From Methyloferula stellata AR4 (GTDB lineage: Bacteria > Pseudomonadota > Alphaproteobacteria > Rhizobiales > Beijerinckiaceae): a DNA stretch of 64,000 bases. The notes below the pieces were generated by a model. That model had not been told where the DNA came from and ran no database searches. It saw only the letters and a program-made list of their open reading frames with translations. The translations under genes and the position numbers were made by a program. Position 1 is the first letter of the stretch, and each line of letters starts with the position of its first letter. Positions 26,138 through 35,667 of the stretch are shown one piece after another. The DNA lies in NCBI RefSeq assembly GCF_000385335.1, contig NZ_ARWA01000001.1, positions 1,938,001 to 2,002,000 on the forward strand, read 5' to 3'.

Positions 26138-26167
26138 TCCGCCATCAGATGAATGGCGACATCTGAT
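26138..26167. other. Two overlapping alternative hairpins upstream of mutL
   Basis: ATCAGATG (26144-26151) can pair with CATCTGAT (26160-26167), or GCCAT (26141-26145) can pair with ATGGC (26153-26157). The stems share bases and exclude each other. There is no leader peptide or T-run to make this an attenuator. Confidence 0.3.
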
Positions 26168-26354
26168 CTTGCGGCCCAAATCTCAAGGATGGCACCTGTC
26201 TTTTTCGTACGGGAGATGGTTCGCTCCCAAGTTTAGCCAGGCTTGCCTGTGAAGTTTGCGTAAAAGCCGCCTTGCCGCCCATTGCGTGCGTGCCGATGTA
26301 ATCTGGACGCGTTAGAGTCCAAAGAATCACCGTCACGCTGGCGTCAAGAGTCTC

Positions 26355-28172
26355 ATGCCCATCCGCCGCCTTGATCCTCTGCTTGTCGACCGCATCGCGG
26401 CGGGCGAAGTCATTGAGCGTCCGGCGGCGGCGGTGAAGGAGCTTATCGAAAATGCGCTCGATGCAGGCGCGGGCCGCATCGAAGTCGCGATCGAGGCGGG
26501 CGGGCGCCGTCTGATCCGCGTCATCGACAATGGCAGCGGCATGAGCGCCGCAGATCTCGATCTCGCGGTCGAACGCCATGCGACCTCGAAACTCGCCGAC
26601 GGCGATTTGTCGGCAATCGCGACACTTGGCTTTCGCGGCGAGGCTTTGCCGTCGATCGCCTCCGTCGCGACGCTCGACATCGCGACCCGCAATGACGAAG
26701 CCGAGCATGGTTTTGCGATCCGCATCGATCAAGGACTGAAACGCGGCATCGTGCCCGCCGCGCAGAGCCGCGGCACGCGCGTCGAAGTGCGCGACCTTTT
26801 CGCGGCGACACCGGCGCGGCTCAAATTTCTAAAGAGCGACCGGGCCGAGGCCCAGGCCGTGAAAGATGTCGTACAGCGCCTTGCCATGGCGCATCGGGGC
26901 GTCGGTTTTGTCTGTTCAGGGCCGGATATTTCGAGCTTCGATTATAAGCCGTGCGAGGCTTCGGACGCGGGGCTTCTCGCGCGTCTGGCGCAAGTGCTCG
27001 GCAATGATTTTCGCGCCAACGCGCTGCATGTGATGGCCGAGCGCGAAGGCTTCGGTCTCGCAGGCTATGCCGGCCTGCCGACCTGGCATCGCGCCAATGC
27101 CTCGGCACAATATCTTTTCGTCAATGGCCGGCCGGTTCGCGACAAAGTGCTTCTGGGCGCGGTGCGCGCCGCCTATCTCGATTATCTGCCGCCCGGCCGC
27201 TATCCGGCGCTGGTGCTGTTTCTCCACTGCGATCCGCGCGAAGTCGATGTCAACGTGCATCCGGCCAAGGCCGAAGTCCGGTTTCGCGATCAAGGCCTCG
27301 TGCGCGGCCTTATCATCGGCGCGTTGAAACAGACATTGGAAGGTGCGCTGCATCGCGCTTCGCCGACCAATGGGGCGTCGGCCATGCTCGATCGCATCCA
27401 TCGCCATGCGCCGCATGCGCAGGATTCGCAATGGATCTCGGAACATGCGGTCGAATGGGATTGGCGGCAATCGCCGGCGCGCCCGGCGGGTTTCGCCGAG
27501 GGGCATCAGGACCGGTTCGACACCTGCGTGATGCCGCAGGCCGATACGCGGCCGCATGAGGCCGCGCCATCTGGTCAAGCCGCTGTCGATGCGCCCCTCG
27601 GCGCCGCGCGGGCGCAAATCCATGACACCTATATTCTGGCCCAGACGCGCGACGGCATCGTGATCGTCGATCAACATGCGGCGCATGAACGGCTGGTCTA
27701 TGAGCGGTTGAAGGCCGCGCGGGCCACGCAAGGAATCGAGCGCCAGATCCTGCTCATTCCGACGGTGGTCGAAATGGCCGAGGCCGATGTGGAGCGTCTC
27801 ATCGATGCGGCGCCGCGCCTGGTGGAATTCGGACTCGTCATCGAAGGATTTGGCCCCGGCGCCGTGGCCGTGCGCGAAATGCCCTCTGTGCTGAGAGGCG
27901 GCGACGTCGTCCATCTCGTGCGCGATCTCGCCGATGTGCTCGCCGAAGACGAGCGCACGGCGGTGCCTTTGGAGCGCCGGCTCGACCATGTTCTGGCGAC
28001 CATGGCCTGCCATCATTCGGTGCGCGCGGGGCGCCATCTCAGCGCCGAGGAAATGAACGCGCTGCTGCGTGAAATGGAACGCACGCCCGGCTCCGGCCAA
28101 TGCAACCACGGGCGCCCGACCTATATCGAGCTGACCCTCGCCGACGTCGAGACATTGTTCGGGCGGCGATAG
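26355..28172 (+). CDS. mutL: DNA mismatch repair endonuclease MutL
   Basis: 605-aa GHKL ATPase that couples MutS recognition to strand cutting. N-terminal motifs: RIAAGEVIERPAAAVKELIE with NALDAG, DNGSGM, ATSKL and TLGFRGEALPSIASV. The C-terminal dimerisation part carries VDQHAAHERLVYE, the DQHA-x2-E-x4-E metal-binding endonuclease motif (about residues 438-450), so this MutL nicks DNA itself, in keeping with lack of MutH in most alphaproteobacteria. The linker is Ala/Pro/His-rich. Confidence 0.95.
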   Translation: MPIRRLDPLLVDRIAAGEVIERPAAAVKELIENALDAGAGRIEVAIEAGGRRLIRVIDNGSGMSAADLDLAVERHATSKLADGDLSAIATLGFRGEALPSIASVATLDIATRNDEAEHGFAIRIDQGLKRGIVPAAQSRGTRVEVRDLFAATPARLKFLKSDRAEAQAVKDVVQRLAMAHRGVGFVCSGPDISSFDYKPCEASDAGLLARLAQVLGNDFRANALHVMAEREGFGLAGYAGLPTWHRANASAQYLFVNGRPVRDKVLLGAVRAAYLDYLPPGRYPALVLFLHCDPREVDVNVHPAKAEVRFRDQGLVRGLIIGALKQTLEGALHRASPTNGASAMLDRIHRHAPHAQDSQWISEHAVEWDWRQSPARPAGFAEGHQDRFDTCVMPQADTRPHEAAPSGQAAVDAPLGAARAQIHDTYILAQTRDGIVIVDQHAAHERLVYERLKAARATQGIERQILLIPTVVEMAEADVERLIDAAPRLVEFGLVIEGFGPGAVAVREMPSVLRGGDVVHLVRDLADVLAEDERTAVPLERRLDHVLATMACHHSVRAGRHLSAEEMNALLREMERTPGSGQCNHGRPTYIELTLADVETLFGRR

Positions 28173-28190
28173 GCACTATTGTTGGGCGCT

Positions 28191-28320
28191 AACCCTCTCC
28201 CAGGGGGAGAGGGTGGTTGGCGGAGCCAACCGGGTGAGGGGCTACAGCTTCTATAATTTTAAGACCGTAACCCCTCATCCGCCTCGCATTCGCTCGGCAC
28301 CTTCTCCCACAGGGAGAAGG
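28191..28320. repeat. P2 composite palindromic repeat
   Basis: Full copy, closely matching that at 7149: CCCTCTCCC-AGG-GGGAGAGGG, GGTTGGC-GGA-GCCAACC, GGTGAGGGGC...CCCCTCATCC and CCTTCTCCC-ACA-GGGAGAAGG. It lies between the convergent mutL and LprI-like genes. Confidence 0.85.
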
Positions 28321-28341
28321 TTCGCATACGATGTAGATCCC

Positions 28342-29337
28342 TCACGGCAAAACGCTGCCGGGCTTATAGAACCGGTGCAGCACTTCGACCGGAAAGGTGC
28401 ATTCATACGAGCCCTCGACATAGGCGCCGAGTTCGTAAGGATCGAAGCTCACGGTGCCTTGCGCCGCCGTAAAAGACCATCTGTCGAATTTGCTGAGATC
28501 GTCGCCGATCGTGCTGCGCAATTCCTTTATCGCGGCCGGGCTTTTATCGTAATCCGGCATTTTCTCGGCCTTTTGCGCTTTGATCTGCGTGAGGCAAAGC
28601 TCTTCGAGCTTCGGAAAGGCGGTTGGCTCGAACACATCGCCGAAGCTCAGATCCTTGCCTCTGGCGACGTCGATGTTGATACCGGTGGTTCCGCTATTGC
28701 CATGTGCGCCGCCGGAAAAAAGATAGGTTTCCATCGAAGCCGAGAGAAACTGCGGCGAGGCATAAGTAACGCGCAGATGGAGGTCGTAGGTATAGGTCAT
28801 GTCGCGTTGATCGTCGGTCTCCTTTTTTGACGGCGCTTCCTCCAGCAGTCTATCGATTTCGACGTTGAAGCGCTTTTCGCCCGGCAGCACCGGCGCGGCG
28901 AATTTCGAGACGGTGATATCCTGCTCATAGAGCTTGGCGGTGGCCGTCTGCGCGACGATGACCGGGACGAGATCATGTCCCGTGCCGGGGCCCGACTCTG
29001 GCTTGCCTTGCAGATAGGCAGCCCGGCGTTGCGTCCAGTCGATCAGGCATTTGACCGAGGGCTTTTTATCCTCGGCGCAGAAATTGGCGCGCTGTTTCAG
29101 CCAAGCGCGCTGCGATTGGAGAAGCTGTTTTTTCTCGTCCTCCGAGGAGCGCCCGTAGAGAGCCGACCAGGCGCCATCCATCGCCTTATCCGCGGCTTGA
29201 GCCGCCGGATCGGCGCAGATCGCCTTTTCGAGGGGTGAGGCTGCCTTCTGGCAATCCATGGCGAACGCGGGCTGGGCAAGGCCGAGGGCCATGATGGTAA
29301 AGGCTAAAACGCCCCGCAGGCTGGGCTTATGTGTCAA
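28342..29337 (-). CDS. Secreted LprI-like (DUF1311) plus DUF3298-like protein
   Basis: 331 aa from a TTG start that has AAGGAG eight bases upstream; it yields a clean signal peptide with core GVLAFTIMALGLAQPAFA. An ATG 20 codons earlier would bury it. Mature residues about 25-100 (CQKAASPLEKAICADP, then SQRAWLKQRANFC) resemble the LprI / DUF1311 cysteine-rich domain. The C-terminal two thirds match the DUF3298 type (TYASPQFLSASMETYLFSGG, GAHGNSG, FGDVFEPTAFPKL). These families are periplasmic and some LprI proteins bind lysozyme; the role here is unknown. It diverges from purD. Confidence 0.72.
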   Translation of the reverse strand: MTHKPSLRGVLAFTIMALGLAQPAFAMDCQKAASPLEKAICADPAAQAADKAMDGAWSALYGRSSEDEKKQLLQSQRAWLKQRANFCAEDKKPSVKCLIDWTQRRAAYLQGKPESGPGTGHDLVPVIVAQTATAKLYEQDITVSKFAAPVLPGEKRFNVEIDRLLEEAPSKKETDDQRDMTYTYDLHLRVTYASPQFLSASMETYLFSGGAHGNSGTTGINIDVARGKDLSFGDVFEPTAFPKLEELCLTQIKAQKAEKMPDYDKSPAAIKELRSTIGDDLSKFDRWSFTAAQGTVSFDPYELGAYVEGSYECTFPVEVLHRFYKPGSVLP

Positions 29338-29408
29338 ATGCGCCGCTCCTTCATGTGCTTCTAAAACAGACGTTACACGGGCCTCAAACGATGGCATAGA
29401 CTGGCATT

Positions 29409-30671
29409 ATGAACGTTCTTCTCATCGGCGCCGGCGGCCGCGAGCATGCGCTTGCCTATACCCTGCGCAAAAGCCCCTCGCTCAACCGGTTTTTCGTCGC
29501 ACCCGGCAATCCCGGCATCGAAAGACTGGCCAAATCCGTCATTCTCGCCAGCGGCGATCATGAGGCTGTCATCGCCTTCTGCCGCCGCCAGGCCATCGAT
29601 TTCGTCGTGATCGGTCCGGAAGGGCCACTCGTGCGCGGCCTTGTCGATGCGCTGGAAGAGGAAGGCATCGCCGCTTTCGGACCTTCCGAAGACGCGGCCT
29701 TGCTCGAAGGCTCGAAGAGCTTTGCCAAAGAGGTCTGCAAATGTTTCGCGGTGCCGACCGCGGCCTATGCGAAGTTTACCGATGCCGAGAGCGCCAAGGC
29801 CTATGTCCGTGAACAAGGCGCGCCGATCGTCGTCAAGGCGGATGGGTTGGCTTCGGGCAAAGGTGTTGTCGTCGCCGAATCCGCCGCCGAGGCTGAAGCC
29901 GCGATCGAGTCCATGTTCGGCGGCCAATTCGGCGAAGCCGGCGAAACCGTCGTCATCGAAGAAAAGCTGATCGGCGAAGAAGTCTCCTTCTTCGCGCTTT
30001 GCGACGGGACGCGGGCGCTGCCGCTCGGCTCGGCGCAGGATTATAAGCGCCTCGGCGACGGCGATACCGGCCCCAACACCGGCGGGATGGGCGCCATTTC
30101 GCCGTCGCCTCTCATGGACGAGGCGTTGACGGCCCGCGTCATGAAGGAAATCATCGAGCCCGTGGTCGCCGGCATGGCGGAATTGAACCGGCCTTTCGTC
30201 GGCGTTCTTTATGCCGGGCTGATGCTCACGGCCGATGGGCCGAAGGTGCTCGAATTCAACGTGCGCTTCGGCGATCCGGAAGCCCAGGCGCTTCTGCCGC
30301 AACTGCAAACCGATCTCCTGCCGTTGTTCAAGGCTTGCTCGGACGAAAACATGCCGATGGATCCGGTGAAGCTCTCCGGCAAAAAGGCTGTGACTGTCGT
30401 CATGGCGGCGCCCGGCTATCCGCTCGATCCACAGCTTGGCTCGGAGATCAAAGGTCTCGATGCGGTCGAAGACATGCCAGGCATCATCGTCACCCAGGCC
30501 GGCACGAAGAAGGACGGCAAAAGATTGCTCGCAGATGGCGGGCGGGTGTTGAGCGTCACCGGTATCGGCGCCGATCTCGCGGAAGCCCGCGAGAAGGCTT
30601 ACGCGGCCGTCGCCGCGATCGATTGGCCCGAGGCCGTCTACCGGAAAGATATCGGCGCGGGGAAGGCGTAG
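29409..30671 (+). CDS. purD: Phosphoribosylamine--glycine ligase
   Basis: 420-aa ATP-grasp enzyme of purine synthesis joining glycine to phosphoribosylamine. N-terminus MNVLLIGAGGREHALAYTL, PGNPG, VVIGPEGPLVRGLVDALE, PIVVKADGLASGKGV, SAQDYKRLGDGDTGPNTGGM and VLEFNVRFGDPEAQALLP are all diagnostic. Length is standard. It stands alone; a P3 repeat follows. Confidence 0.97.
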   Translation: MNVLLIGAGGREHALAYTLRKSPSLNRFFVAPGNPGIERLAKSVILASGDHEAVIAFCRRQAIDFVVIGPEGPLVRGLVDALEEEGIAAFGPSEDAALLEGSKSFAKEVCKCFAVPTAAYAKFTDAESAKAYVREQGAPIVVKADGLASGKGVVVAESAAEAEAAIESMFGGQFGEAGETVVIEEKLIGEEVSFFALCDGTRALPLGSAQDYKRLGDGDTGPNTGGMGAISPSPLMDEALTARVMKEIIEPVVAGMAELNRPFVGVLYAGLMLTADGPKVLEFNVRFGDPEAQALLPQLQTDLLPLFKACSDENMPMDPVKLSGKKAVTVVMAAPGYPLDPQLGSEIKGLDAVEDMPGIIVTQAGTKKDGKRLLADGGRVLSVTGIGADLAEAREKAYAAVAAIDWPEAVYRKDIGAGKA

Positions 30672-30695
30672 TGGGCCGCAGAAAATGACCTCGAA

Positions 30696-30812
30696 GCCCT
30701 CGTCCTTCGAGACGGGTCCTGCGGACCCTCCTCAGGATGAGGGCTTGGGAAGAGCTGCAACTAGCCCTCATCCTGAGGAGCACGCGCAGCGTGCGTCTCG
30801 AAGGACGAGGGC
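30696..30812. repeat. P3 palindromic repeat
   Basis: GCCCTCGTCCTTCGAGACG...CCTCCTCAGGATGAGGGC followed by the inverse CCCTCATCCTGAGGAGC...GTCTCGAAGGACGAGGGC; the central hairpin CACGC-GCA-GCGTG is seen on the right side. It lies between convergent purD and rsmD. Confidence 0.88.
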
Positions 30813-30833
30813 GACAGAAACTGACGCAGCAAG

Positions 30834-31388
30834 TTACGGTGCCCGCAAAAACAAAAGCTGCGTATCGTCGTAGCGGCGCGTCTCGAGCAATGTGAAACCC
30901 GCAGGCAAAGCGATCTCGGCCTCGGCCAATTCCTCGACAATCACCAAAGCGCCTTCGATCAGCCAGCCGCCTGCTGCGAGGCTCGCAAGCGCGGGCTCAG
31001 TGAGGCCCATCCCATAGGGCGGATCGAGAAAGGCGAGGCTGAAGGCGCCACCCGGCGGGGCTGCGCCAAGCTTGCGCGCATCCCGGCGAAAAAGCTTCGT
31101 GACGCCGCCGAGGCCGAGCGTGTCCGTATTGGCGCGGATGATCGCCCGCGCGGCGTCGCTGTCATCCACCATTTGCGCGAAGGCTGCGCCGCGCGACAGA
31201 GCCTCGAAGGCAAGCGCCCCCGTGCCGGAGAAAAGATCGATCACGCGTGCGCCCTCGACTGGATCGCCATAGGCATGGGCGAGAACGTTAAACAGGGTTT
31301 CGCGCAGCCGGTCCGACGTCGGGCGAATGGCATTGGAGGATGGGCCCTTCAGGACCCGTCCCTTGAGACGGCCGCCGACAATCCGCAT
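30834..31388 (-). CDS. rsmD: 16S rRNA (guanine(966)-N2)-methyltransferase
   Basis: 184-aa SAM-dependent methyltransferase. MRIVGGRLKGRVLKGP and RPTSDRLRETLFNVL open the protein, VIDLFSGTGALAFEALSRGA binds SAM, and LAFLDPPYGMGL is the DPPY catalytic motif of amino-methylating enzymes. The start codon lies four bases after the stop of the upstream pseudouridine synthase gene, so the two rRNA-modifying enzymes share a transcript. Confidence 0.95.
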   Translation of the reverse strand: MRIVGGRLKGRVLKGPSSNAIRPTSDRLRETLFNVLAHAYGDPVEGARVIDLFSGTGALAFEALSRGAAFAQMVDDSDAARAIIRANTDTLGLGGVTKLFRRDARKLGAAPPGGAFSLAFLDPPYGMGLTEPALASLAAGGWLIEGALVIVEELAEAEIALPAGFTLLETRRYDDTQLLFLRAP

Positions 31389-31392
31389 GGGG

Positions 31393-33054
31393 TCAGCGCG
31401 GCCGCGGTGGGCGGCCGGGCTTTACCGGGCGTCCGGCCCGGGGAGCTGCGCTCGCGGGCCGCGCGCCCTTGGGATTTGCACCCCTCGAATTTGCGCTCTT
31501 CGAATTTGCGCCTTTTGGATAGGTGCCTTTGGGATAGGTACCCTGCGGCCGGGCCGCTGCCGGCTTGGCCGCCGCTTCCGACGCCGGCTTTCGCGGCGTG
31601 CGCTTGCCGTCCGGCGAACGAGACGCTGCGTCCTGTCGCGCCGAAGGCTTTCCAGCCGTGCGTGTTTTGCCGGAGGGGCGCTCCGCATTTCCTGTTTTGA
31701 AGCGGCTCGCAGCTCTCGGTGCGCGGGCTTCCTGTTGATCACGCGCGGGCTCCTCGCGCCTGCGCGGCGCCACTTTGGCCTTGCGCTCGACAACGACTGC
31801 GCGGCCTTTGCGGTCCGCTGTTTCGCTTAAAAAGCTGCGTTTGCGTTCGCCCTGTTCGGGTGTCGCGCCTGTCGCGCGCATCGCCGAAATATGTTTGCGT
31901 GGACCGCGCGGCTTGAAGGAAGGCTCCACCGGCGCCGGTGCTTCGCGCTTGTCCGGAGATGCGCGCCGGTCGCCGCGCAAGGGCGACGGCTTGTGATCCC
32001 GGCCTCTTGGACGCGGGGTGTCGCCATGTGTTCGCGCGGGCTTACTATCGCCTCCTGCTTCGCGCGGGCCACGCGCTCGCACTTGCCCGCGCGGCGGCGG
32101 CGCTTCCTCCTTATGCGGTTCGGCAATGGGGCTGTCGAAATCGGCATCGGCTTCGTTGGCGAGCGTCGGTCCCAGCTGATCGCGCAAGATGCGCGTGCGT
32201 ACTTCTTCGACCTTGCCTTCCGCCAGATCGCCGAGCTGGAAAGGCCCGTAGGACACACGGATCAGCCGGTTGACGTAAAGCCCGATATGTTCGAGCACGC
32301 GTTTGATCTCGCGATTTTTGCCTTCGCGCAGACCGAGGCTCAGCCAGACATTGTCGCCTTGAACCCGATCGAGCGTGGCGTCGATGCCGGCATAGTCGAT
32401 GCCGTCGACGGTCAGCCCATCGCGCAGCCGGTCGAGCACGGCCTGATCGGTCTTGCCGTTAGCGCGCACGCGATAGCGGCGCACCCATGCGGTCGAAGGC
32501 AGCTCGAGGACGCGGGCCAGCCCGCCGTCGTTCGTCAGCAGCAAAAGCCCTTCGGTATTGATGTCGAGACGGCCGATGCTGATGACGCGCGGACCGTCCG
32601 GCCAGTTTTGATGCAGATAGTCGAAGATCGTCTGGCGCCCTTCCGGGTCCTTGTCCGTCGTGACAAGCCCGCGCGGCTTATGAAACAGAAAGAGCCGCGT
32701 GCGCTCGCGCGGCGCCAGAGCCACGCCGTCGACCGTGACCATATCCTCCGGCCCGACATTGATCGCGGGCGTCGTCAGAACTTTGCCGTTCAGCGATACC
32801 CGGCCCTCTTCGATCCACACCTCGGCGTCACGCCGCGAGCAAAGCCCGGCGCGCGCCATGACTTTGGCGATGCGCATGCCGGCCGTTTCGTCGCGCGGCG
32901 GCCGCGCATCCTGCTTGCGCGGTTTCGGCTTGCGATGAAGCCCCGGCCGGGCCGGCTTGGCCGCCACGGCAGAGCGCTCGGGCCTCGGCTTGCCTTTGCG
33001 CGGATTCTCGCCCTTTCGGGTCGGCGCGGCGTTTTTGACTCTTTTGTCGATCAT
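31393..33054 (-). CDS. RsuA/RluB-family pseudouridine synthase with long basic tail
   Basis: 553 aa. Residues 1-58 are Lys/Arg/Pro-rich. Residues 60-105 form an S4 RNA-binding domain (MRIAKVMARAGLCSRRDAEV). Residues about 120-285 form the synthase domain, with HKPRGLVTT and catalytic Asp164 in GRLDINTEGLLLLTNDG. From about 300 to the end the chain is a low-complexity Arg/Lys/Pro/Ala tail that includes a degenerate repeat (PKGTYPKGTYPKGAN, then related NSRGANPKGA units). RluB, which modifies U2605 of 23S rRNA, is the most likely identity; RluE/RsuA cannot be ruled out. It is upstream of and coupled with rsmD. Confidence 0.88.
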   Translation of the reverse strand: MIDKRVKNAAPTRKGENPRKGKPRPERSAVAAKPARPGLHRKPKPRKQDARPPRDETAGMRIAKVMARAGLCSRRDAEVWIEEGRVSLNGKVLTTPAINVGPEDMVTVDGVALAPRERTRLFLFHKPRGLVTTDKDPEGRQTIFDYLHQNWPDGPRVISIGRLDINTEGLLLLTNDGGLARVLELPSTAWVRRYRVRANGKTDQAVLDRLRDGLTVDGIDYAGIDATLDRVQGDNVWLSLGLREGKNREIKRVLEHIGLYVNRLIRVSYGPFQLGDLAEGKVEEVRTRILRDQLGPTLANEADADFDSPIAEPHKEEAPPPRGQVRARGPREAGGDSKPARTHGDTPRPRGRDHKPSPLRGDRRASPDKREAPAPVEPSFKPRGPRKHISAMRATGATPEQGERKRSFLSETADRKGRAVVVERKAKVAPRRREEPARDQQEARAPRAASRFKTGNAERPSGKTRTAGKPSARQDAASRSPDGKRTPRKPASEAAAKPAAARPQGTYPKGTYPKGANSKSANSRGANPKGARPASAAPRAGRPVKPGRPPRPR

Positions 33055-33094
33055 GGAGTTTGATCATCCGATCATGTCGCAGGATGGCAATCTT

Positions 33095-33138
33095 GCGATG
33101 ATCTTATCCGAAAACGCAGCATCTTTTCGAAATCATGC
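33095..33138. repeat. P1 palindromic repeat
   Basis: GCGATGATCTTATCCGAAAA...TTTTCGAAATCATGC, in the divergent spacer between the pseudouridine synthase gene and tadA. Confidence 0.65.
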
Positions 33139-33192
33139 TCAAGGTTTCCAAAAAACATGACATTTGACCGGTCTCTAGCAGGAGATGACCCC

Positions 33193-33621
33193 ATGACGCG
33201 GGCTTTTGCCGAGGCGCGCCAAGCACAGCAGCGCGGCGAAGTGCCGGTCGGAGCCGTCATCGTGCGCGGCAGCAAGATTTTGACCTCCGCCGGCAATCAA
33301 AGCCTGCGCGACGCGGATCCGACGGCGCATGCGGAAATGCTGGTCATCCGCGCGGCCTGCCGCGAACTCGATTCGGAACGGCTCAACGACTGCGATCTCT
33401 ACGTGACGCTTGAGCCTTGCGCCATGTGCGCTGGGGCGATCTCCTTTGCCCGGTTGCGCCGCGTCTATTTCGCGGCCTACGATCCGAAGGGCGGCGCCGT
33501 CGAGAACGGCGGACGGTTCTTCGCGCAGCCGACCTGCCATCACGCGCCGGAGGTCTATGGCGGTATAAGGGAGAGCGAAGGCGCCGATCTGCTTCGGAGT
33601 TTTTTCAAGGAGCGGCGCTAA
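33193..33621 (+). CDS. tadA: tRNA adenosine(34) deaminase TadA
   Basis: 142-aa zinc deaminase converting A34 of tRNA-Arg(ACG) to inosine. Zinc motifs HAE at residues 46-48 and PCAMC at 75-79; RGEVPVGAVIV and DLYVTLEPCAMCAGAIS are family-typical. The ATG at 33193 fits the usual N-terminus and has AGGAG about nine bases upstream; an ATG 12 codons earlier has no ribosome site. The 3' end overlaps the convergent hydrolase gene by 17 bases. Confidence 0.93.
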   Translation: MTRAFAEARQAQQRGEVPVGAVIVRGSKILTSAGNQSLRDADPTAHAEMLVIRAACRELDSERLNDCDLYVTLEPCAMCAGAISFARLRRVYFAAYDPKGGAVENGGRFFAQPTCHHAPEVYGGIRESEGADLLRSFFKERR

Positions 33622-34510
33622 AAAACCCCATCAGCGCCGTCAGCGTCGCCTGCGGGTTTTCCTCGGTCAGGAAATGCCCGCTGTCGATCTTCTGACCGGA
33701 CACATTGGTCCCCCATTCCCGCCAGATATCGAGGGGTGCGCCGCCGGGCAGGCCGCGGTTGCCCCAAAGCACGAGAAGGGGCCGGTCGATCTTCTTTCCG
33801 GCTGCGAGATCGTCTTCGTCGATACTGCGGTCAAGCGTCGCACCGGCGCGATAGTCCTCGCAGCTCGCATGAATGCGGGAGGGCTCGTTGAAGGCGCGGC
33901 GATAGTGCTCCAGCGCGGCCGGATCGATAAAGTCCAATGTTTTAAAGGCGCTCCAGCTCTTCAGCGTATGTTCGAGGTAATAGAGCGCGTTCGGACCGAT
34001 GAGCGTTTCGGGAAAGGGCGCCGGCTGGGCCAGAAACATCCAATGATAGACGCGAAGGGCTGCCTCGGCATCCATATAGCGCCATTGCATGGCGGTCGGG
34101 ACGATATCGAGCACGGCCACGCGTTCGAGCCGTTCGGGATGATCGAGTGCCAGGCGATAGGCCACACGCCCGCCGCGGTCGTGTCCGGCGACATGAAAGC
34201 GTAAATGCCCCAAAGCCTGCATGACCTCGATCACATCCTCGGCCATCAGCCTTTTGGTATAGAGTTCGCCTTTTTCGCTCTGCGGCGCGGAGGACCAGCC
34301 GTAGCCGCGCAAATCCATCACGATCACTCGGAATTGTTGTGCGAGATCGGCGGCGATCTTGTGCCATTGGACATGGGTCTGTGGATATCCGTGCAGCAGG
34401 AGCAGCGGCGGCCCGGACCCGCCGGAGCGGGCAAAAATCCGGCCGGCCTTCGTATCGACCCAATGCACCGCAAAACCTGGGAAAAGATCAGCGAGATCAG
34501 GGGAACTCAT
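33605..34510 (-). CDS. Haloacetate (fluoroacetate) dehalogenase-like alpha/beta hydrolase
   Basis: 301 aa. Compared from memory with fluoroacetate dehalogenase RPA1163 (Asp110, Arg111, Arg114, Asp134, His155, Trp156, Tyr219, His280), all eight residues have counterparts: nucleophile Asp111 with Arg112 and Arg115 in GHDRGGRVAYRL, Asp135 in VLDIVPT, halide-binding His156-Trp157 in YHWMFLAQPAP, Tyr220 in CEDYRAGA, and His279 in DSGHFL. The enzyme would hydrolyse fluoroacetate to glycolate. The ATG at 34510 has GAGGG six bases upstream. It stands alone on its strand, divergent from ispH. Activity on fluoroacetate rather than chloroacetate is inferred. Confidence 0.8.
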   Translation of the reverse strand: MSSPDLADLFPGFAVHWVDTKAGRIFARSGGSGPPLLLLHGYPQTHVQWHKIAADLAQQFRVIVMDLRGYGWSSAPQSEKGELYTKRLMAEDVIEVMQALGHLRFHVAGHDRGGRVAYRLALDHPERLERVAVLDIVPTAMQWRYMDAEAALRVYHWMFLAQPAPFPETLIGPNALYYLEHTLKSWSAFKTLDFIDPAALEHYRRAFNEPSRIHASCEDYRAGATLDRSIDEDDLAAGKKIDRPLLVLWGNRGLPGGAPLDIWREWGTNVSGQKIDSGHFLTEENPQATLTALMGFFSAAP

Positions 34511-34668
34511 TATCGGCCCTCTGTACGTGATATGCGTCGACGAATCGCAGTTTACAGCCAAGACTTAATCTGTGCGTTACCTCACGGACTAAAGGCTTGG
34601 CGGCCACAGGGTTAAAGACGGCCCCTTGACACCAATACGCCGCCACCCCACAACCATAAGGATCTTGA

Positions 34669-35643
34669 GTGGATCAGCGCATGGAAAAAAAACCGAAGCT
34701 TCGCATCCTGCTTTGTGCGCCGCGCGGTTTTTGCGCCGGCGTCGTCCGCGCAATCGACGCGGTGGAAGAAGCGCTGAAAATCTATGGCGCACCCGTCTAT
34801 GTGCGCCATGAGATCGTCCACAACAAATATGTCGTCGAGGGGCTGAAAGCCAAGGGCGCTATTTTCGTCGAGGAACTCGACGAGATTCCCGATACCACAA
34901 AGCCCGTCATCTTCTCGGCCCATGGCGTGCCGAAGTCCATTCCCGAAGTCGCCGAGAAGCGCCAGATCTTCGCAATCGACGCGACATGCCCCTTGGTCAC
35001 CAAAGTGCATCGCGAGGCGGAGTTTCATCATCAGCGCGGACGGCAGGTTTTGCTTGTCGGCCATGCCGGGCACCCGGAAGTCGTCGGCACGCTGGGACAA
35101 TTGCCGAAAGGCTCGATTTTCCTCGTCCAGACGCCGGAAGATATCGAGAACTTCCAGCCGGCCGACGAAGCCAATCTAGCCTATGTCACGCAGACGACTC
35201 TGTCGATCGACGACACGCGCTCCATGGTCGAATGTCTCACCAAGCGCTTCCCCAAAATCATTGGGCCGCTGCGCGAAGACATTTGCTATGCGACGACGAA
35301 CCGCCAGGAAGCGGTAAAGCGGATCGCGGCTTCCGTCGATGCGATGATCGTCGTCGGATCGTCCAATTCCTCCAACTCGCAGCGCCTCAAGGAAGTGGCC
35401 GAACGCTCGGGCTGCAAGCTCGCGCGTCTGGTTCTGCGGGCCGACGATGTCGAATGGGAGCTGTTTGCCGATATTTCATCGCTCGGCATCACGGCCGGCG
35501 CCTCGGCGCCGGAGGTTCTGGTCGAGGAGATCATGGCGGCCTTCGCCGAGCGCTTCGAGCTTGTCGTCGAGACGGTCTCGACCGCGGATGAGAGCGTCTT
35601 CTTCCCGCTGCCGCGCGAATTGCGCCCGGAGAATGCGGTTTAA
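34669..35643 (+). CDS. ispH: 4-hydroxy-3-methylbut-2-enyl diphosphate reductase
   Basis: 324-aa iron-sulfur enzyme, last step of the MEP isoprenoid pathway. The three cluster Cys lie in [26 protein letters not shown] and [31 protein letters not shown] and [16 protein letters not shown] complete the substrate site. The start taken is a GTG with AAGGA six bases upstream; an ATG four codons later is an alternative. A P3 repeat follows. Confidence 0.96.
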   Translation: MDQRMEKKPKLRILLCAPRGFCAGVVRAIDAVEEALKIYGAPVYVRHEIVHNKYVVEGLKAKGAIFVEELDEIPDTTKPVIFSAHGVPKSIPEVAEKRQIFAIDATCPLVTKVHREAEFHHQRGRQVLLVGHAGHPEVVGTLGQLPKGSIFLVQTPEDIENFQPADEANLAYVTQTTLSIDDTRSMVECLTKRFPKIIGPLREDICYATTNRQEAVKRIAASVDAMIVVGSSNSSNSQRLKEVAERSGCKLARLVLRADDVEWELFADISSLGITAGASAPEVLVEEIMAAFAERFELVVETVSTADESVFFPLPRELRPENAV

Positions 35644-35667
35644 TCTCCTACTGGAGAGTGTGAACGA

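Larger units (their letters stand above)
25915..26354. other. Intergenic region between M16 pair and mutL
   Basis: 440 bases without a gene. It contains a P2 fragment (25931-25976), a perfect four-arm cloverleaf palindrome (26055-26109) and two mutually exclusive hairpins (26138-26167). The last 180 bases before mutL show no clear motif. Confidence 0.6.
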
